A stretch of DNA of 64,000 nucleotides from Rugalucina vietnamica (GCA_964017185.1 OZ024879.1:45264883-45328882); one strand, 5' to 3'; shown: positions 42,901-56,711, numbered from the stretch's first letter. Notes: generated from the sequence alone by a model not told the origin. A program made the numbers and translations.

Positions 42901-45900
42901 ATTTACATGTAAAATCAAATGGGGGGAAATAAAAGTGCTTGCTTAAGACAGGTGCTTGCTTAATACAGGGCTTGCTTAAGACAGGTTGGACTGTACAACT
43001 ATGATCCTTCATGAGTGATGAACATATTGATGCGAAAGGGGATGAACATTTAGAGCAGCCATATGATACAACATCAGCTGCAGTAATAGCAAAAAACAAT
43101 TAAACTATGATCCTTCAAGAGTAGTGATTAATGAGAAAGGGTGTGGATAGAAACATGGTTTTGGCTACTTAAGCCTCGTCAGTGACCCTTTAGATTTGAC
43201 AACATGAAGCCCTATGGAATTATTGTACTTTTGCACTTTTAAACAGTTGCCTGAACAACAGTTGCCATCTCTGAATTTTGGCTGGACAAAGCAGAACAAC
43301 ATATGGGTTCCTAAATGGACAACACAGTCTGGTATTGCCGAATACTGTCAGGAGTTACAAAAGTGTGGCTGTATAAAGTTACAATTTACTGGAAATGCTA
43401 CCGTTCAGGCCTTTCATGCGCAAAAATGTGTTCATGTAGCTGTCAAGAAGACCAATAAATCTTACAGTTGTGAACAACTCTCGTATTGACAGCAGCCATG
43501 TAAATGTATATGCTGGGTAATTGGCTTTGATATATTTATTGCAAAGCCCGTTCAGTTTAATTTAAATAAGCTGTACTGAATGTAATTATTCTTAATGAGT
43601 TAATTTGTTGCATAATTCATGCTTATTGGTTAGTAGAATTAAACAATATTTTATTTTTGTACTTTATTTCTTGAGTCCTTTATTTAGTATTTTATTTTTG
43701 AGTCAAAATGTGTTATTTAAGATAATTTCTTTTCCTTTATTTCTTGAATTCCCATAGCTTTCTCTTTTAAATTATAAGGAAAATATGTCATTAATATTCA
43801 TGACTTTATTTATAATTAACAACTTAACTCTAAGGGGCATTGGAAGAAGGACAGTAACAGAGTTTAAATTGTGTATGGTTCATTCTTTGTATAAAATATT
43901 GAATGATTTTGTACTGCACAGCTTGATAAACGCAAAAATTTGAAGACACATTGAGTAATTTCAAATAAATATTCATAAATATGCAAATAAGCTTTAATGT
44001 CATCATGCTAATTTAATGTATGACAAAGTGAAATTTAAGTTCTATATTTTATTTGACATTCCAGCAGAGTCCATGGTTGAATAATTTGATTTTTGTTATA
44101 ATTTTTCGCAATTTTCATGATTTTGGAGGCAAAAATATAGAACTCATTAATATTCATAAATATGTAAATGAGGCAAATTGTTGATTTGGATATAAGATAA
44201 AAGGGTGATGATTATACTTTAATTTGGTATAAAGATGTTTGTTCTGTGCCAAACAGAACCAGAGATATGATCAATTTATTACACAGACCCCTTATAGAAG
44301 TGTCGGCCATCTTGGATTTTGGCGGCCATCTTGAAAATGACCGAATTTTGCGTGGCCAGGAATCATTTTTGAATGTGTGTCATGTAAAGAACATATGGTG
44401 AAAATTTCATGCTTGTATCATCAACTGAAGTATTTTCTCACTTAGCAGCTCCACTAATAAGCTTTTCCTTGAGGCCAAAGCAGCCTATCTCACAGCACCG
44501 CACTCAAGTCAAGCCAGTAGCATTTAACGATAGAGCATAGTTAGGACAGTGGTACCTGTTAGAATTATAGTGCGTTGTTACTCCAGCGAAGTTCCCGAGA
44601 TCACATTTCGCCCACATAGCGGCTGACATTACTACAGTTAGACTACAGCATACTATTGCCACCCGTATACAACCCTTCACTTTTAGATTGAGTTTCTTGC
44701 ATAACACACCGCCGAAAAATTGTCCTCCCGCAGCACCAGGCACGGCCATAAAACCTGAAATATCAAGATGAAAATGAACAAAAACTTCCACACTATAACT
44801 GTAACATCTTATTATTTTCTTTCTCTTTTAATCAGTTTTTACATAGAACTTGCAATAGCTTTTAAATGTTATAAAGGTAACGTTTCATTATAAGCATATG
44901 AAACAGAAGAAACAAAATTTGAAGAAAAAAAAATTGAAAGTCAAATGTTAATTTTTATGCTAAAAAATCTTTAATTTGTCAATCTACTTAAGTAAATTAT
45001 TGTCATTGGCAGTGTTGATATAAAACATCACTATTTGAAGAATCCTGGTAGCAAAAGCAATGTTTTAGTTATTGTGTAGTTAACGATCGCCATGCACATA
45101 CATAAGTGCACGTGGAATTTAGACACAATCTTACTCCGTTACACACGTATAAGCCGCCTCGTGGGAAAACCAACAATGTGGTTTACGAACAGGTCCGACA
45201 CAAACCGACCTGTACAAGCACAGAAAAGAGCTAGAAGCTTGAAATTTCGGATTTAAGGATGTTCGCTGCTAACATTTGACATTTCGGAACTTCCGGTTTT
45301 TCTTTTGTTGAATATCTCGTAAACGGTTGCAGATATTTTCCTAATCCTGCTCTCACATATACCGAATTTCCCTTGCGAATGCCCTTCCGAATGAAATTTT
45401 GAGCAAATTTGCATTAATCGCTAGAAATTCGGAAGCATTCGGTAGCATTTGTAAGCATTCGGAAGCATTCGGTGAAAATTTCGAGATGTTGCGAAAATTA
45501 GGAACATGCTCCTAAAATTCGCAAGGAAATCATATTCTTAACATATTCGTAAAGAATTCGTAAACAATTCGGATTGATTGCAAGACATTTGTAACACTCG
45601 CAAGCCATTTGCAAGGATTCGGTAGCATTAAATTCTATTGAGTTTTGATGTCCGTAAAGAACCGCTAGTGAATCACAACATTTTCACATTAAAGACTCAG
45701 TTTTTAGCATAGTTTATTTATTCTGGCCCTATCCTTCAAGTAAAGGTCATTATTTATGGTGTTTAGCTTTAAGCTATCCAGTAATGTATGACAGACAAAC
45801 GAAAGTCCCGTGGAATTTTTGTTTGCCCAGTAAAATTGTCTTTTTATTGTGTAAATCGCAATTTAGAGAATCAACAAAGTGATGTGTGTTTCAAGAGAAG

Positions 45901-48900
45901 ACTTGGATCAATAATGACATATTTCATATCTCGTCAGGGGCACCAAGACAGGTTTTCGCGCGACGGCGCCCATACATTAAATACACGAACCACTTACAAA
46001 ATATTAAAATCCACTTGCTAGAAGTATTTTGTACACATTTAAAATTTGTAATCCGCAATGAAAATATGCGCCACAATATTATTCCCTTTCACTTATGACA
46101 CGCCTTTAAACATCGCATAGCTGCACGTGCTATGCGTGACCTGTTTTGGTCTAGACACGATGATGTATTGACCCATTTCATTTGTTTATTTACGTTGGCC
46201 TTGTCATGGAAAAATCTACTGTTTGTAACTTTGGAAAACAAAGCCGCTGGATGGCTAGCTATTATGCAGACTGACCCGCGCCTTTGGCCAACCACCTACA
46301 ATAGACGAGAAGACCTTCCCATATTAAGAACATACCGATCTATGTCGATCTATGAACAAAAACACAACAGATTTTTCAATGACATGGATTATGTATTTAC
46401 TGCGCTATACGTGTTGCATATCTCTACTCAAAATAAATCAGGTATTTCTTCTTTAAAATACATAATCAGGACTGCTTGTTGTATGGATATGCAGAAGAGC
46501 TGTCACATCCGGGCATCTCTGATGGGTTCATGTAGCAGGTGGTACTGTGGAGAAGTATACCGTATTTCTCTCCCATAACACTCTATTGCAAGTATTTCTT
46601 GAATGCTCTAAAACAACTGAAATATTATTTGAGACGAGATACGGAACCCGAAGCTTAATTTCGTTTGCTATTTATTTAAATGAATAGTCTTTTTTTACAT
46701 GAATCCGTCGTATTGAAAGTTGAAGTTTCAGGAGAAAATACAGGATTTTCTCAAGTTCCACTCCGAAAATACTTCCCTAAGTTCAACTTACATAATTTTA
46801 ACTTGATTAGCCTTAGTTTATGTTTCTTATAATATATGTACATTTCTTTTGGAAGGCCAATGAGCACACAAACCGAATTAAACTCTTAGCAAGTGTACTT
46901 CCATGTTATATGCCTAGCTGGGGTTATACTGTCTCGCCATGTTTCACGACTATTATATGCTCTTTATTTTTTCTCATGTTGTTTACTTTGTAAACCTGAG
47001 ATGTTGAAATAAACTTGTAAACTTTTCCATGCCCCTTAGCATTGTGGGTGATTTCGTTTTACATTGATATTATTGGCTACAAAGTTTGCGAATGAGTCAA
47101 AACTGAAAAGAATTCGGCAAGCATTCGCTACACATTCGCTTCATTTGTAAGGTGTTTGCAAGACGTTCGTATTATTTGTAACGGCATTTTTAAGCGTTCG
47201 GAACATTCGTTCTAGGCATTTTCAAGAATTCGGTAGTGTGGATGGCAATCAATCGCAACATTCTTAAGACATTTGTAAGGATACGCAAGCATTCTTTACG
47301 CTTTCGCAAAGACATCGTTTTGTACAAGCCCCGCCCCGTCCATTTGCATCATATTCGGTAATTTCAGCGCGAATTTCAAATTTTAGCATTCGCAAGGGAT
47401 ATTCGGTATATGTGAGAGCAGCATTTTACATTTGGATACATATTGGTGATATGCATTGAATGAGCCATGAAAATTGTCAATCTAAGAAACTTCATTTTTT
47501 CACCCCATTTTCTGCAACTTTTCGGAAAAGTTTAGTTGTCAGTAAAATTTAGGGGGTAGGGTAGGTTAAACTTGAATATTACACATCTTCAAATTAATTG
47601 CACTAGTTCGATGTTTATTTTAGATGCAGTATATGTGTACTCGGTCTTCTAAGTCAGTCTTTGTGTCTTTGGTGTGCTGGTTTTAAATTTTTAGATGGTT
47701 TTATGAAATGGGCTTTAAGAAACAAAACGGCCGAAAAAAGGCTGAAAATGGCGATTTTCAAGTTGTTGGTTCTCTCTTATATGCATACTACCCTATATAT
47801 TTCTTTCTTTTATTCGAACAATGTTACCACGTTCTATGTTGTGTGAAAATACAAGAAAAATTTTGAATCAACAAATATGGGTTTGGCACATTTCAAAATA
47901 TTGATTTTTTCCGACTTTTCAAGTATGGGGGTAGGGTTGGAAAATGAATTGTAAAATTATGTCATCCACTTCAAGTTGCAAATTCTTCTATGCTTTTGGT
48001 CCGAAATAGTCTGAATTACGTAACTATTGTGACTTTTGAAATAATTCTATGTGTATTTTTGTTCAAGACAGGTATATTTCAAAGAATTAAAAATTAATTT
48101 AATTTTACTAAATTTAAAACATGGCGCTCAGAGGTCTCATTCAGAGGCCTGTAGCTTGAAAAAAATGCACACTACCCTATATTTATTTTGTTTTCAAATG
48201 TCTTGTGTTGTATGTTGGAATAAAAAAAGAATGGTTAGAAAAAAAGTTTGAATACTTTTTCATTGGCAGCGAACATCCTTAAGTAGAAGAGGAATTGTAC
48301 TATCCGAGTAGCGAAAACAAAGGCGCTGATCAGCTTCGCGGTAACCGCGAAGCTGATCTGCGTCTTTGTTTTCGCCTATGCAGATTGTTGGTTTTCCCAT
48401 GAGGCGGCTCATATGTTTAAAACGAACTGCATCATTTGGGACATTTTCACTAGAACCCACAATATAACGGGTGCAGGACATTTCGTCTAAAACCATTTCG
48501 TCTAAAAGCCATTTCGTCTAAAGGACATTTCGTCTAAAAGACATTTCGTCTAAAGGACATTTCGTCTAAAGGACATTTCGTCTAATGAACATTTGGTCTA
48601 AAGGACATTTCGTCTAATGGACAATTCGTCTAAAAAATCTAGTGGGTGCGACATTTGGTCTAAAAAAAAGTTAAGAAAAAATAAGAATTTTTAGACCAAA
48701 TGTCGCACCTTACTGGAAATCAATTTCAGACATGTGATTTGAAATATTTATTTATCATTTCTGTTTATCTGCAAGCTTATGGTGACAAAACATGTATATT
48801 GATCTATCTTAAATGGTCATTGTGAGCAGTTATCAAACTGGTTGCTATAATGCAGTGTTTAGGATTAGTTTTGTTCCATTGTTGTCTGTTGCAGTTGTTG

Positions 48901-51900
48901 ATTGATAAATAATAAAAGCATTATATACTTTTTAAATAAAAGATGCTGCTGCAACATCGCTGGAGGGATTGGCTACAATTTGTCATATTAAATAATGAAA
49001 TTGATATCCAATAAAATGTTGTTCAAAAATATTTTCCTTATCATTTATGTTTTAGACGAGTTTTAGACGAATTTTAGAGACATTTTTAGACGAACTTTAG
49101 ACGAAATGTCGTATTCGACGAAATGTCTATTAGACGAAATGTCCATTAGACGAAATGTCCTTTAGACAAAATGTCAATTAGACGAAATGTCTTTTAGACG
49201 AAATGTCCTTTAGACGAAATGTCCTTTAGACGAAATGGCTTTTAGACGAAATGGTTTTAGACGAAATGTCATGGATCCCAATATAACAGACTCTTTCTAA
49301 TGTGTTTAGTGTGATGGAATATAAAACTGAAAGTGTCCATTTATTAAAGATGCATGTTAATTTTACTGTATTTTCAAGCGTTCGGTTCCGTAATTTACTG
49401 AATTGATGGTTAGCGTAGTTTGAGTCCTAATCATAGTTCTCAAACAGTAACACATTAAAATTTCCCACTCACCCGTTAACATGGACGCCCAGCCTGCCGT
49501 GACGCCAAACTGATTCTGAATAAACTTTGGCATAAACGTCGCAAAACCCGACGTTATCATTCCTTCCGTTGCGCCCGCGAACGTTATGAACATAAATGGT
49601 GGTACTTTGAGCAGTTGGTATATTGCTGAGGGAAGGTAGCGCAAGTCGGAGAGTTTCCGAGTTTTAGATGAGATGGCGACGGCCATTGATCCGTCATCCC
49701 CGTGTGTTTGTGAAACACGTGTCTCTCGCACGTGCTTGGCACCTAAAATGAATATTCAGGAATTCCTTTCTAAAATAGTTTACTGTTTTTCTAGCATAGA
49801 ACTATTTTAGTATCACACCCAAAAATGATCATCTGTTTCGTCATTTTCTGACCGAAATGAAAGTAGATATTCATTCAATTTGTAATTTCATTTTTCAGTA
49901 TCTAAAATGTTTCGCTCTTCAAGTGATAATGTACTGCTTACAATTAGTTCGCAGAAATGCTCAACCTGATTCCGTCTAAATGCTTTGACCCGTCAAAAAA
50001 AAAACATTTGCATGATTCTTGTTTCCGCAATATAACTAATATTAAGTTGTAAAATATGCTTACTTGGTAGTTCAGCACCATACATAGAGATAGGTATCGC
50101 AGCGACCAGAAACAGCACTGAGGCCACCAGGAACCCCACCCACCACGCCCCGACCCACCTCGGGTCCTCCGGGGTAATGCCAACCCTGTAACATTAAATC
50201 AGTTATGTTATTTTGTGATGAATTCAACTGGGGCGGGGTTAACGTGTACCCACAATTTATGTTTTGAGCAAAAATAAGGAAAATAGCAAAAATTTTCTAC
50301 TGAAAATTTTCATTTTTACAACCAACCCTGTAACATTAAATTTTGTGATGAATTCAACTGGGGCGGGGTTAACGTCCCAACAACAACTATGATCGTATTT
50401 GGGCGTGATATCCATCATGAAAACATGTCCATGTAATGTATACCCCCTTGAAACCCACTTTTATAAAGCAAAACTGGGGTATGCAGGTGTATACCTATTT
50501 TTCTTATTTTTGCTCCAAAACATAGATTGTGGGTACTCGTTAGAACCGCCTCGACTAGGCGGTTCTAACGTGTACACACAATCATGTTTTGAGCAAAAAT
50601 AAGGAAAATAGCAAAAATTTTCTACTGAAAATTTTCATTTTTTACAACTTTAAAAATCTCTGTATATTGCATGGGCATGTTTTCGTAATGGATATAAAGT
50701 GCATCCGGAAGACTTAGAGAGCCCCGGATCGAACCCACAATTCCCGGTGTGCAAGCGGAGTCACGGCCTTTACCACGACACCATGAACACACTGGTAAAC
50801 GTAAACGCACTGGCTAAGGCACGAACGTATTGGCTAAGGCAATTTCAACGCTATGGCTAAGAAAGAAAATGGCGGATAGGGGGACACATGTGCAGGTTTG
50901 TTGTTGTTTTACAGCTTCATTTTTCCGATTCTCCACTTTGTCGAGGTTACACTTTTACTGGCTGCAGCTGGCGACATCGGGCCATCGAACGTAAGTTTGT
51001 GACTCATTTGTGGGTCCCACGCCGCCAAGCCAGTAGCTTGCATCATTGATAATCGGAAAATGAAGCTGTAAAACAACAACAAACCTGCACATGTGTCTCC
51101 CTATCCGCCATTTTCTTTCTTAGCCATTGCGTTGAAATTGCCTTAGCCTATACGTTCGTGCCTTAGCCAGTGCGTTTACGTTTACCAGTGTGATGAAGGC
51201 TTCTAAAATGGATCTTTGATGAAGCAAAAACCTGTGTAGCAATTCGTCACAGAAAATGTTCCTATTTTGACAGATTCAACATGTCAAACGTGATTTTGAG
51301 ATGCTCTGGTTGCAAGATTCTGTCAGATACCACCAAATAGATTATATATTATTTGGTAAATATTATTTGGCAAGTCTCTGCACCATAAAGAAGCAACTTT
51401 ATTAGCACAGTATTGTTAACGTACATATGTAAAATGCATTTTAGCGGATAAAAGCTTTATTGAGTGAAATGCAGTGCGGCACATGTTAATCATGTGGATG
51501 AAGAGCATGGTAGAAAAACACAAGTGTTCCGAGAAAAGAAAAAAAATCTATACGTACTCGTGTGTAGCAATCTGGTCAAAGTCGACATAGATATCCAGAA
51601 ACTGGCCTCCAATAATGTAACCCATTGCTGGACCCAACGTCGCAAATGCGTATAAAATACCTGAAAAAAAAGAGACTATACTTACTTCATAGGGTAAGGT
51701 AAGTTGACACCCCTTGCATACGTAACCCATATTTGACAAATGGATTCTCCCATCGTTATCAATTGGACGAGTCCACTTTCTTTTTTAGGGGTGTTAGGAG
51801 TGATTTTTAAATTTTATTTAATTTTTCGATGAAAATTCTATAAGCAAACAGAATAGCCCCAGATGGGACGCCGCGTTCTGCGGCGTCACATCTGGGGCTA

Positions 51901-54900
51901 TTCTGTTTGCCTATGCCCCACAAAAGGGACGCCAGGCTTAAATGAGTTAATATCCTACGTGTAATTAATAAGTGCACAATTCCCTATATTTCTCTACAGG
52001 TAATGGGCATTTCAAAAGTGCACGTGTGCACGAATGTGAAAAGTTTTGTTCAGACTACTGTAAATGGTGGTATATAGCGGTGGTCTAGAAACGGCGTGGC
52101 TACATTACAAAAACTTGACATTCATTAAATAGAGATTTTTTTTCAGCGATAAAAATGAAAATTTCAGTAGGAAAAAAATGGAATTTTTAATATATTTGTT
52201 CAAAACATTGATTGTGAGTACACGTTAGAACCGCCTCGCCGATGCGGTCCTAATGCGGCTTTCACACTAGAGCACGATCTGTTACGATCGCCACGATTGA
52301 CAAATCGTAGCTAATCGGGACATTTTGCCAAAATCGTTCTGATACGTTCTGCTGCGAGTCGTTGCGTTTTGATACGATCTGTGCCGATCTGATACGATAG
52401 GGTAGTGATCGGTCAAAATTTGGGGACACGATTTTGGTCCCGGATAGATACGATTAGTTGCGTTCTGATAAGATTATTACGATTAAGCCCCCGATTCCAA
52501 TGCGATCTGATACGATAATCACGATACACGACCGCGATTTGATACGGACTGATACGTGTAGATGCGTTCTGGTACGAGTCTCAAGAACTGATACGATGTG
52601 TTGCGATAGATTACGACTGTTGGCTTGATTTTTGGTGATTGTGGTCACGATTGTGTCACGATGAGACCACGATTGGTATATAAACGTCGAAAACAAACAT
52701 GTACCTCATTATGTTTTTAATCTCTGAAGACGAAATAACACTGATGATGGAAGGAGCTGAGAATGAAGAGAATGCGATATTTACATTATTTATGTAGTTT
52801 ATGATAAAGCCTTATCCTTCCCCTTTCTACCCCTGCCTCTGCTGCCATTTCCTGGCAACCTTCAGATTTCTAATTAAAATGAAAATGACCGTATTAATAT
52901 AAAGTTTTCTATTGTTGATCAAAGAATAAAAGTCAGTTATCGTGCCCGATGTATTCAATGTATTGATAATTCGTAACAGATCGTAAGCATCCGTAGCAAA
53001 AGCGTGGCGTGTCGTGTCTCATCGCATTTACTCGTAATAGATCGCATCATATCGCGAGTAATTCGCATAGTCTCGTAGTAAATCGGGCCAGGCAATTTTC
53101 TCGAATCGTAACAGACCGTAACAATTCGTAGGAGATCGCAACTCATCTCAACAGATCGTAGTGTTTTGGACTATCCCTATAACCGCGATTCAGGAACAAG
53201 ATGAGATACGATTCGTTGCGATTTGTTACGATATCATACGATCTGATGCGATGGCCACGATGGTCCCTCCAATCGTGGTAATCGTGGCAAAATTTTTGGC
53301 AGCCAAAAATTTTTCCACGATTAGCCCGATTGTCACGATTGACATCAAGATGTGATAAGATCTGATATCCAAGATTGGTCCACGATGAGCACCACGATAC
53401 CAATCGTGGTCGAATCGTGATAAGTGTGAAAGCTGCATAATGAGTACTGACAATCTATGATTTGGATCAAAAAATAAGAAAAATAGGTATACCAATGCAA
53501 CCACCAGTTTTTTCTATATAAAAGTGGAGTTTTAATGGGACATGCTATCCTGATGATACGCAAACGTCTCCCCAGTTTCATTGGAAAAGGTCCCTCAGGA
53601 CCTTTTCCACAGTGTTTACTTTGAATATAAAGAAAATTTTACCCATGATCGACTGCTCACTCTCAATTACGCGTTTTGTCACATAAAGCGCTTAATAAAA
53701 ACTAGTGAACCCGTCTATACTGACTAGACAGTTAACCGCAATCAATTAAATTTATCCATTGTTGACACTCCCCGTCAAAAAGCGGTAAAATCTAGCAAGC
53801 AGTCTCGATCGTGGTGACTGCTTATCATAGCGCATCTAGGTTTAGATCGTAGATACTCTGACGAGAGGTACAGAAACTATAGGAACTCTATATGACTGAC
53901 TTTAAGTCAATGACATCGGTCCCATGGGTCTGTTTCTAGTAGTGTGGCTGCAGGTCAAAATTCAGAACTCTGTCACAAATTGACTGCACTGCAAAATGGT
54001 TTTCTACACATCGACATATTGATTGTAATCGTGTTCCCTTTAGTATTGGCTTTGATTCCATAACATCAGAAATTTTGGCCAATGCCTTGAGTGACAGATA
54101 CACACACTGGTCAAGCGTTCATAACAAGAAACGACACTCATGTACATGTATAGGAAACGAAACTGAAACGTATGGGAATCGAAATTAATGACAAACCAGA
54201 GAATCAACAACACTAAAATCTAGAGCAAAAGGAATCTCTTATAACAAACGACTGCTGACCTTTTCATTGGTTTCTTTTTGAAGAAGCCAACTTGTTACAA
54301 TAATTGCCCATTATTGGTCCTCATATGGTTATCCCATAAAAGCAAATTTTGGGGGTATCTTTATGTACTTCTTAAGCAACAGAGACTATTGGGCTCATTT
54401 TCATAATATTTGGAAATGTTATTTTAGCTGAAAAAGGAAAATTGCGCATTTTTCAAATGGCAATGGACCATAAAAATCTGCCGAGGAAAGTCCCTTGCTA
54501 CTCCTAATCAAATTGTTTAATCTTCACGTTCGTTGATTTTACAACCGTCTACATGGCGCTTTCGCAATCTGTGGTTTACAGAAAGAAGAAAAATGCAGTT
54601 CGCGCTCTCCGTGGTCTGTGATGTCTTGCACGTAGCATCGGTCTGCTAGTCTACGGTCTATAAGCAAGGACCATGCCTCCGTACGGGGGTATTCGTTTCT
54701 CTGTTATTAAGACACGTTTCGATAAATTTGAAACAACGTTGAAGGGGCATAAGTTATGATTGTGGAACGCTATCAAGAAATTTACGTCCCATGTTTACTG
54801 AAGCGGAATGTTGTTGCATTAGTTTGAACGAATAGGCTCCTTGTAAATATAGTCTGTGTTTAAAACCAATAAATGAGCCGCCTCATGGGAAAACCAGCAA

Positions 54901-56663
54901 TGTGCATAGCGGGCGAAAACAAAGACGCAGATCAGCTTCACAGTAACTGCGAAGCTGATCAGCGCCTTTGTTTTCGCTACTCGGATAGTACAATTCCTCT
55001 AGTTTCTAAATCCAAAATTTCAAGCTTCTATTAATCTCCTATGCTTGTACAGCTCGGTTTGTGTCGGACCTGTTCGGAAACCACATTGTTGGTTTTCCCA
55101 CGAGGCGGCTCAAAATAATGTTGAAAAGTCTGGCAAAACCGGATATTTACCTGTAGTTCGGGCTTGTTCTTTACCCAATAAATGGAGCCCATATCCCGGT
55201 AATAAAGAAAGGCTCATTGAACACGAGTAAACATCGCTTTGCTTTTGTGCCCGCTATGCACTTTCTGGTCAGAACTTTGCAGATAGCCGACAAGTATTGC
55301 AAGAATAAACTGATCATCCATCTCTGAATCTATGACGCCGATTTTTATAGAAGCAGGCTGATCATAAGTGAGCCGCGACGCCAGAAACCCGGTTTTCGGG
55401 GTTTCCGACCAGGTCTGACACAAACCGGCCTGTACAGGCACAGAAGCAGGTAAGAAGCTTGGAAGTTCGGATGTAAGAAGAAGAGAAATTGTAATATATC
55501 CGTGTAGTGAAAATAAATGCGCTGATCAGCACAGCCGATCTGTGCCCTTTGGCCTAGGCAAAATTCTTGTTTTCTCATGATAACTGACTTGTATAAGTAC
55601 ACCCGCATTCGGAATTGTATACCCAAAATATTATTTACCGAATCTATAATTATATTGAAACGTTTGACTCGTTTTGGTGTAAACATAAATAGGAACGCAT
55701 GAACAAAATCTATGCATGCGTACCCAGTTGCATACAGATTGAGCCGCCTAGTGAGAAAACCAACAATGTGGTTTCCGAACAGGTCTGACACAAACCGGCC
55801 TGTACAGCTACAGAAGCAGGCTAGAAGTTCGAAATTTTCGAGTTAAGCCGGTAGAGGAGGAATTGTACTATCCGAGTAGCGAAAACAAAGGCGCTGATCA
55901 GCTTCGCGGTTACCGCGAAGCTGATCTGCGCCTTTGCTTTCGCCTATGCAGATTGTTGGTTTTCCCATGGGGCGGCTCGATTATAGAAACAGTATATGAG
56001 CCGCCGCATGTGAAAATCAACAATCTGCATAAGCGAAAACAAAGGCGCAGATCAGCTTCGCATGAACTGCGAAGCTGATCAGCGCCTTTGTTTTCGCCAT
56101 ACGGATAGTACAATGCCTCTTCTACTTATATCCAAAGTTTCAAGCTTCTAGCTTTATGCTGTGACTGTACAGCCTGGTTTGTGTCAGACCTGGCCGGAAA
56201 CCTAAATTGTTGGTTTTCTCATGCACAGGCTCATATTGCAGTAGCGATAAGCCCGGGTGCCCAGTTTAATCTTGAAGGTCAATGCCCGGCATCAGATCCA
56301 TTCTGACAATAAAAATCTTTTTCATGTAAACAAAACGGAGTAAAAGTCACGTAAATTTAATCGGGTAGGTTTTGAAATGTCTTTCTGGAATTTAGAAAAA
56401 AGAACATAAGTCGTACACTTTTGATATTTCTGAATATAAAATCCTGTTTACATGAATATGGGGAATTTTAACGTACTCTTGTCAAATATCATTGGCTCCC
56501 AGAAAAACTCAGAAAAGTATAAAACGGACATGCAGTTAGAGAGGAGAATCAAAAAGCTTATACAAGCGACATAAGGATAGTTACAAAGAAAGAAAAGAGG
56601 AAAAACCTGCAAACCAGATAGAAAAAGGTAAGACGGAAAATTTTAGCGTGTATAGTTAGTTTG

Positions 56664-56711
<48 letters not shown>

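Larger units (their letters stand above)
39210..44453. mobile_element. 5.2-kb inverted-repeat element in SLCO-B intron 7
   Basis: About 150-bp inverted repeats: GGAGCTGCTTAGTGAG...ACTTCAGTTGATGATACAAG at 39210-39380 and its inverse at 44297-44453, each including AAGATGGCCGCCAAAA-type sequence. The interior is AT-rich and holds a decayed plus-strand ORF (next entry) and a nested pogo MITE. No clear target duplication; superfamily unknown. Confidence 0.7.
45151..48410 (-). mobile_element. GAGCC MITE, copy 27, split by a 3-kb TTAA element
   Basis: Left part 45151-45256 and right part 48279-48410 join exactly at TTAA to restore a standard copy; the intervening DNA is a separate insertion. Confidence 0.9.

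Noticed and set aside
46132-46578. 148-codon plus-strand frame inside the 2.1-kb element
   Set aside because: No recognisable motif and AT-rich composition; kept only as a question under the nested-insertion finding, not as a gene.
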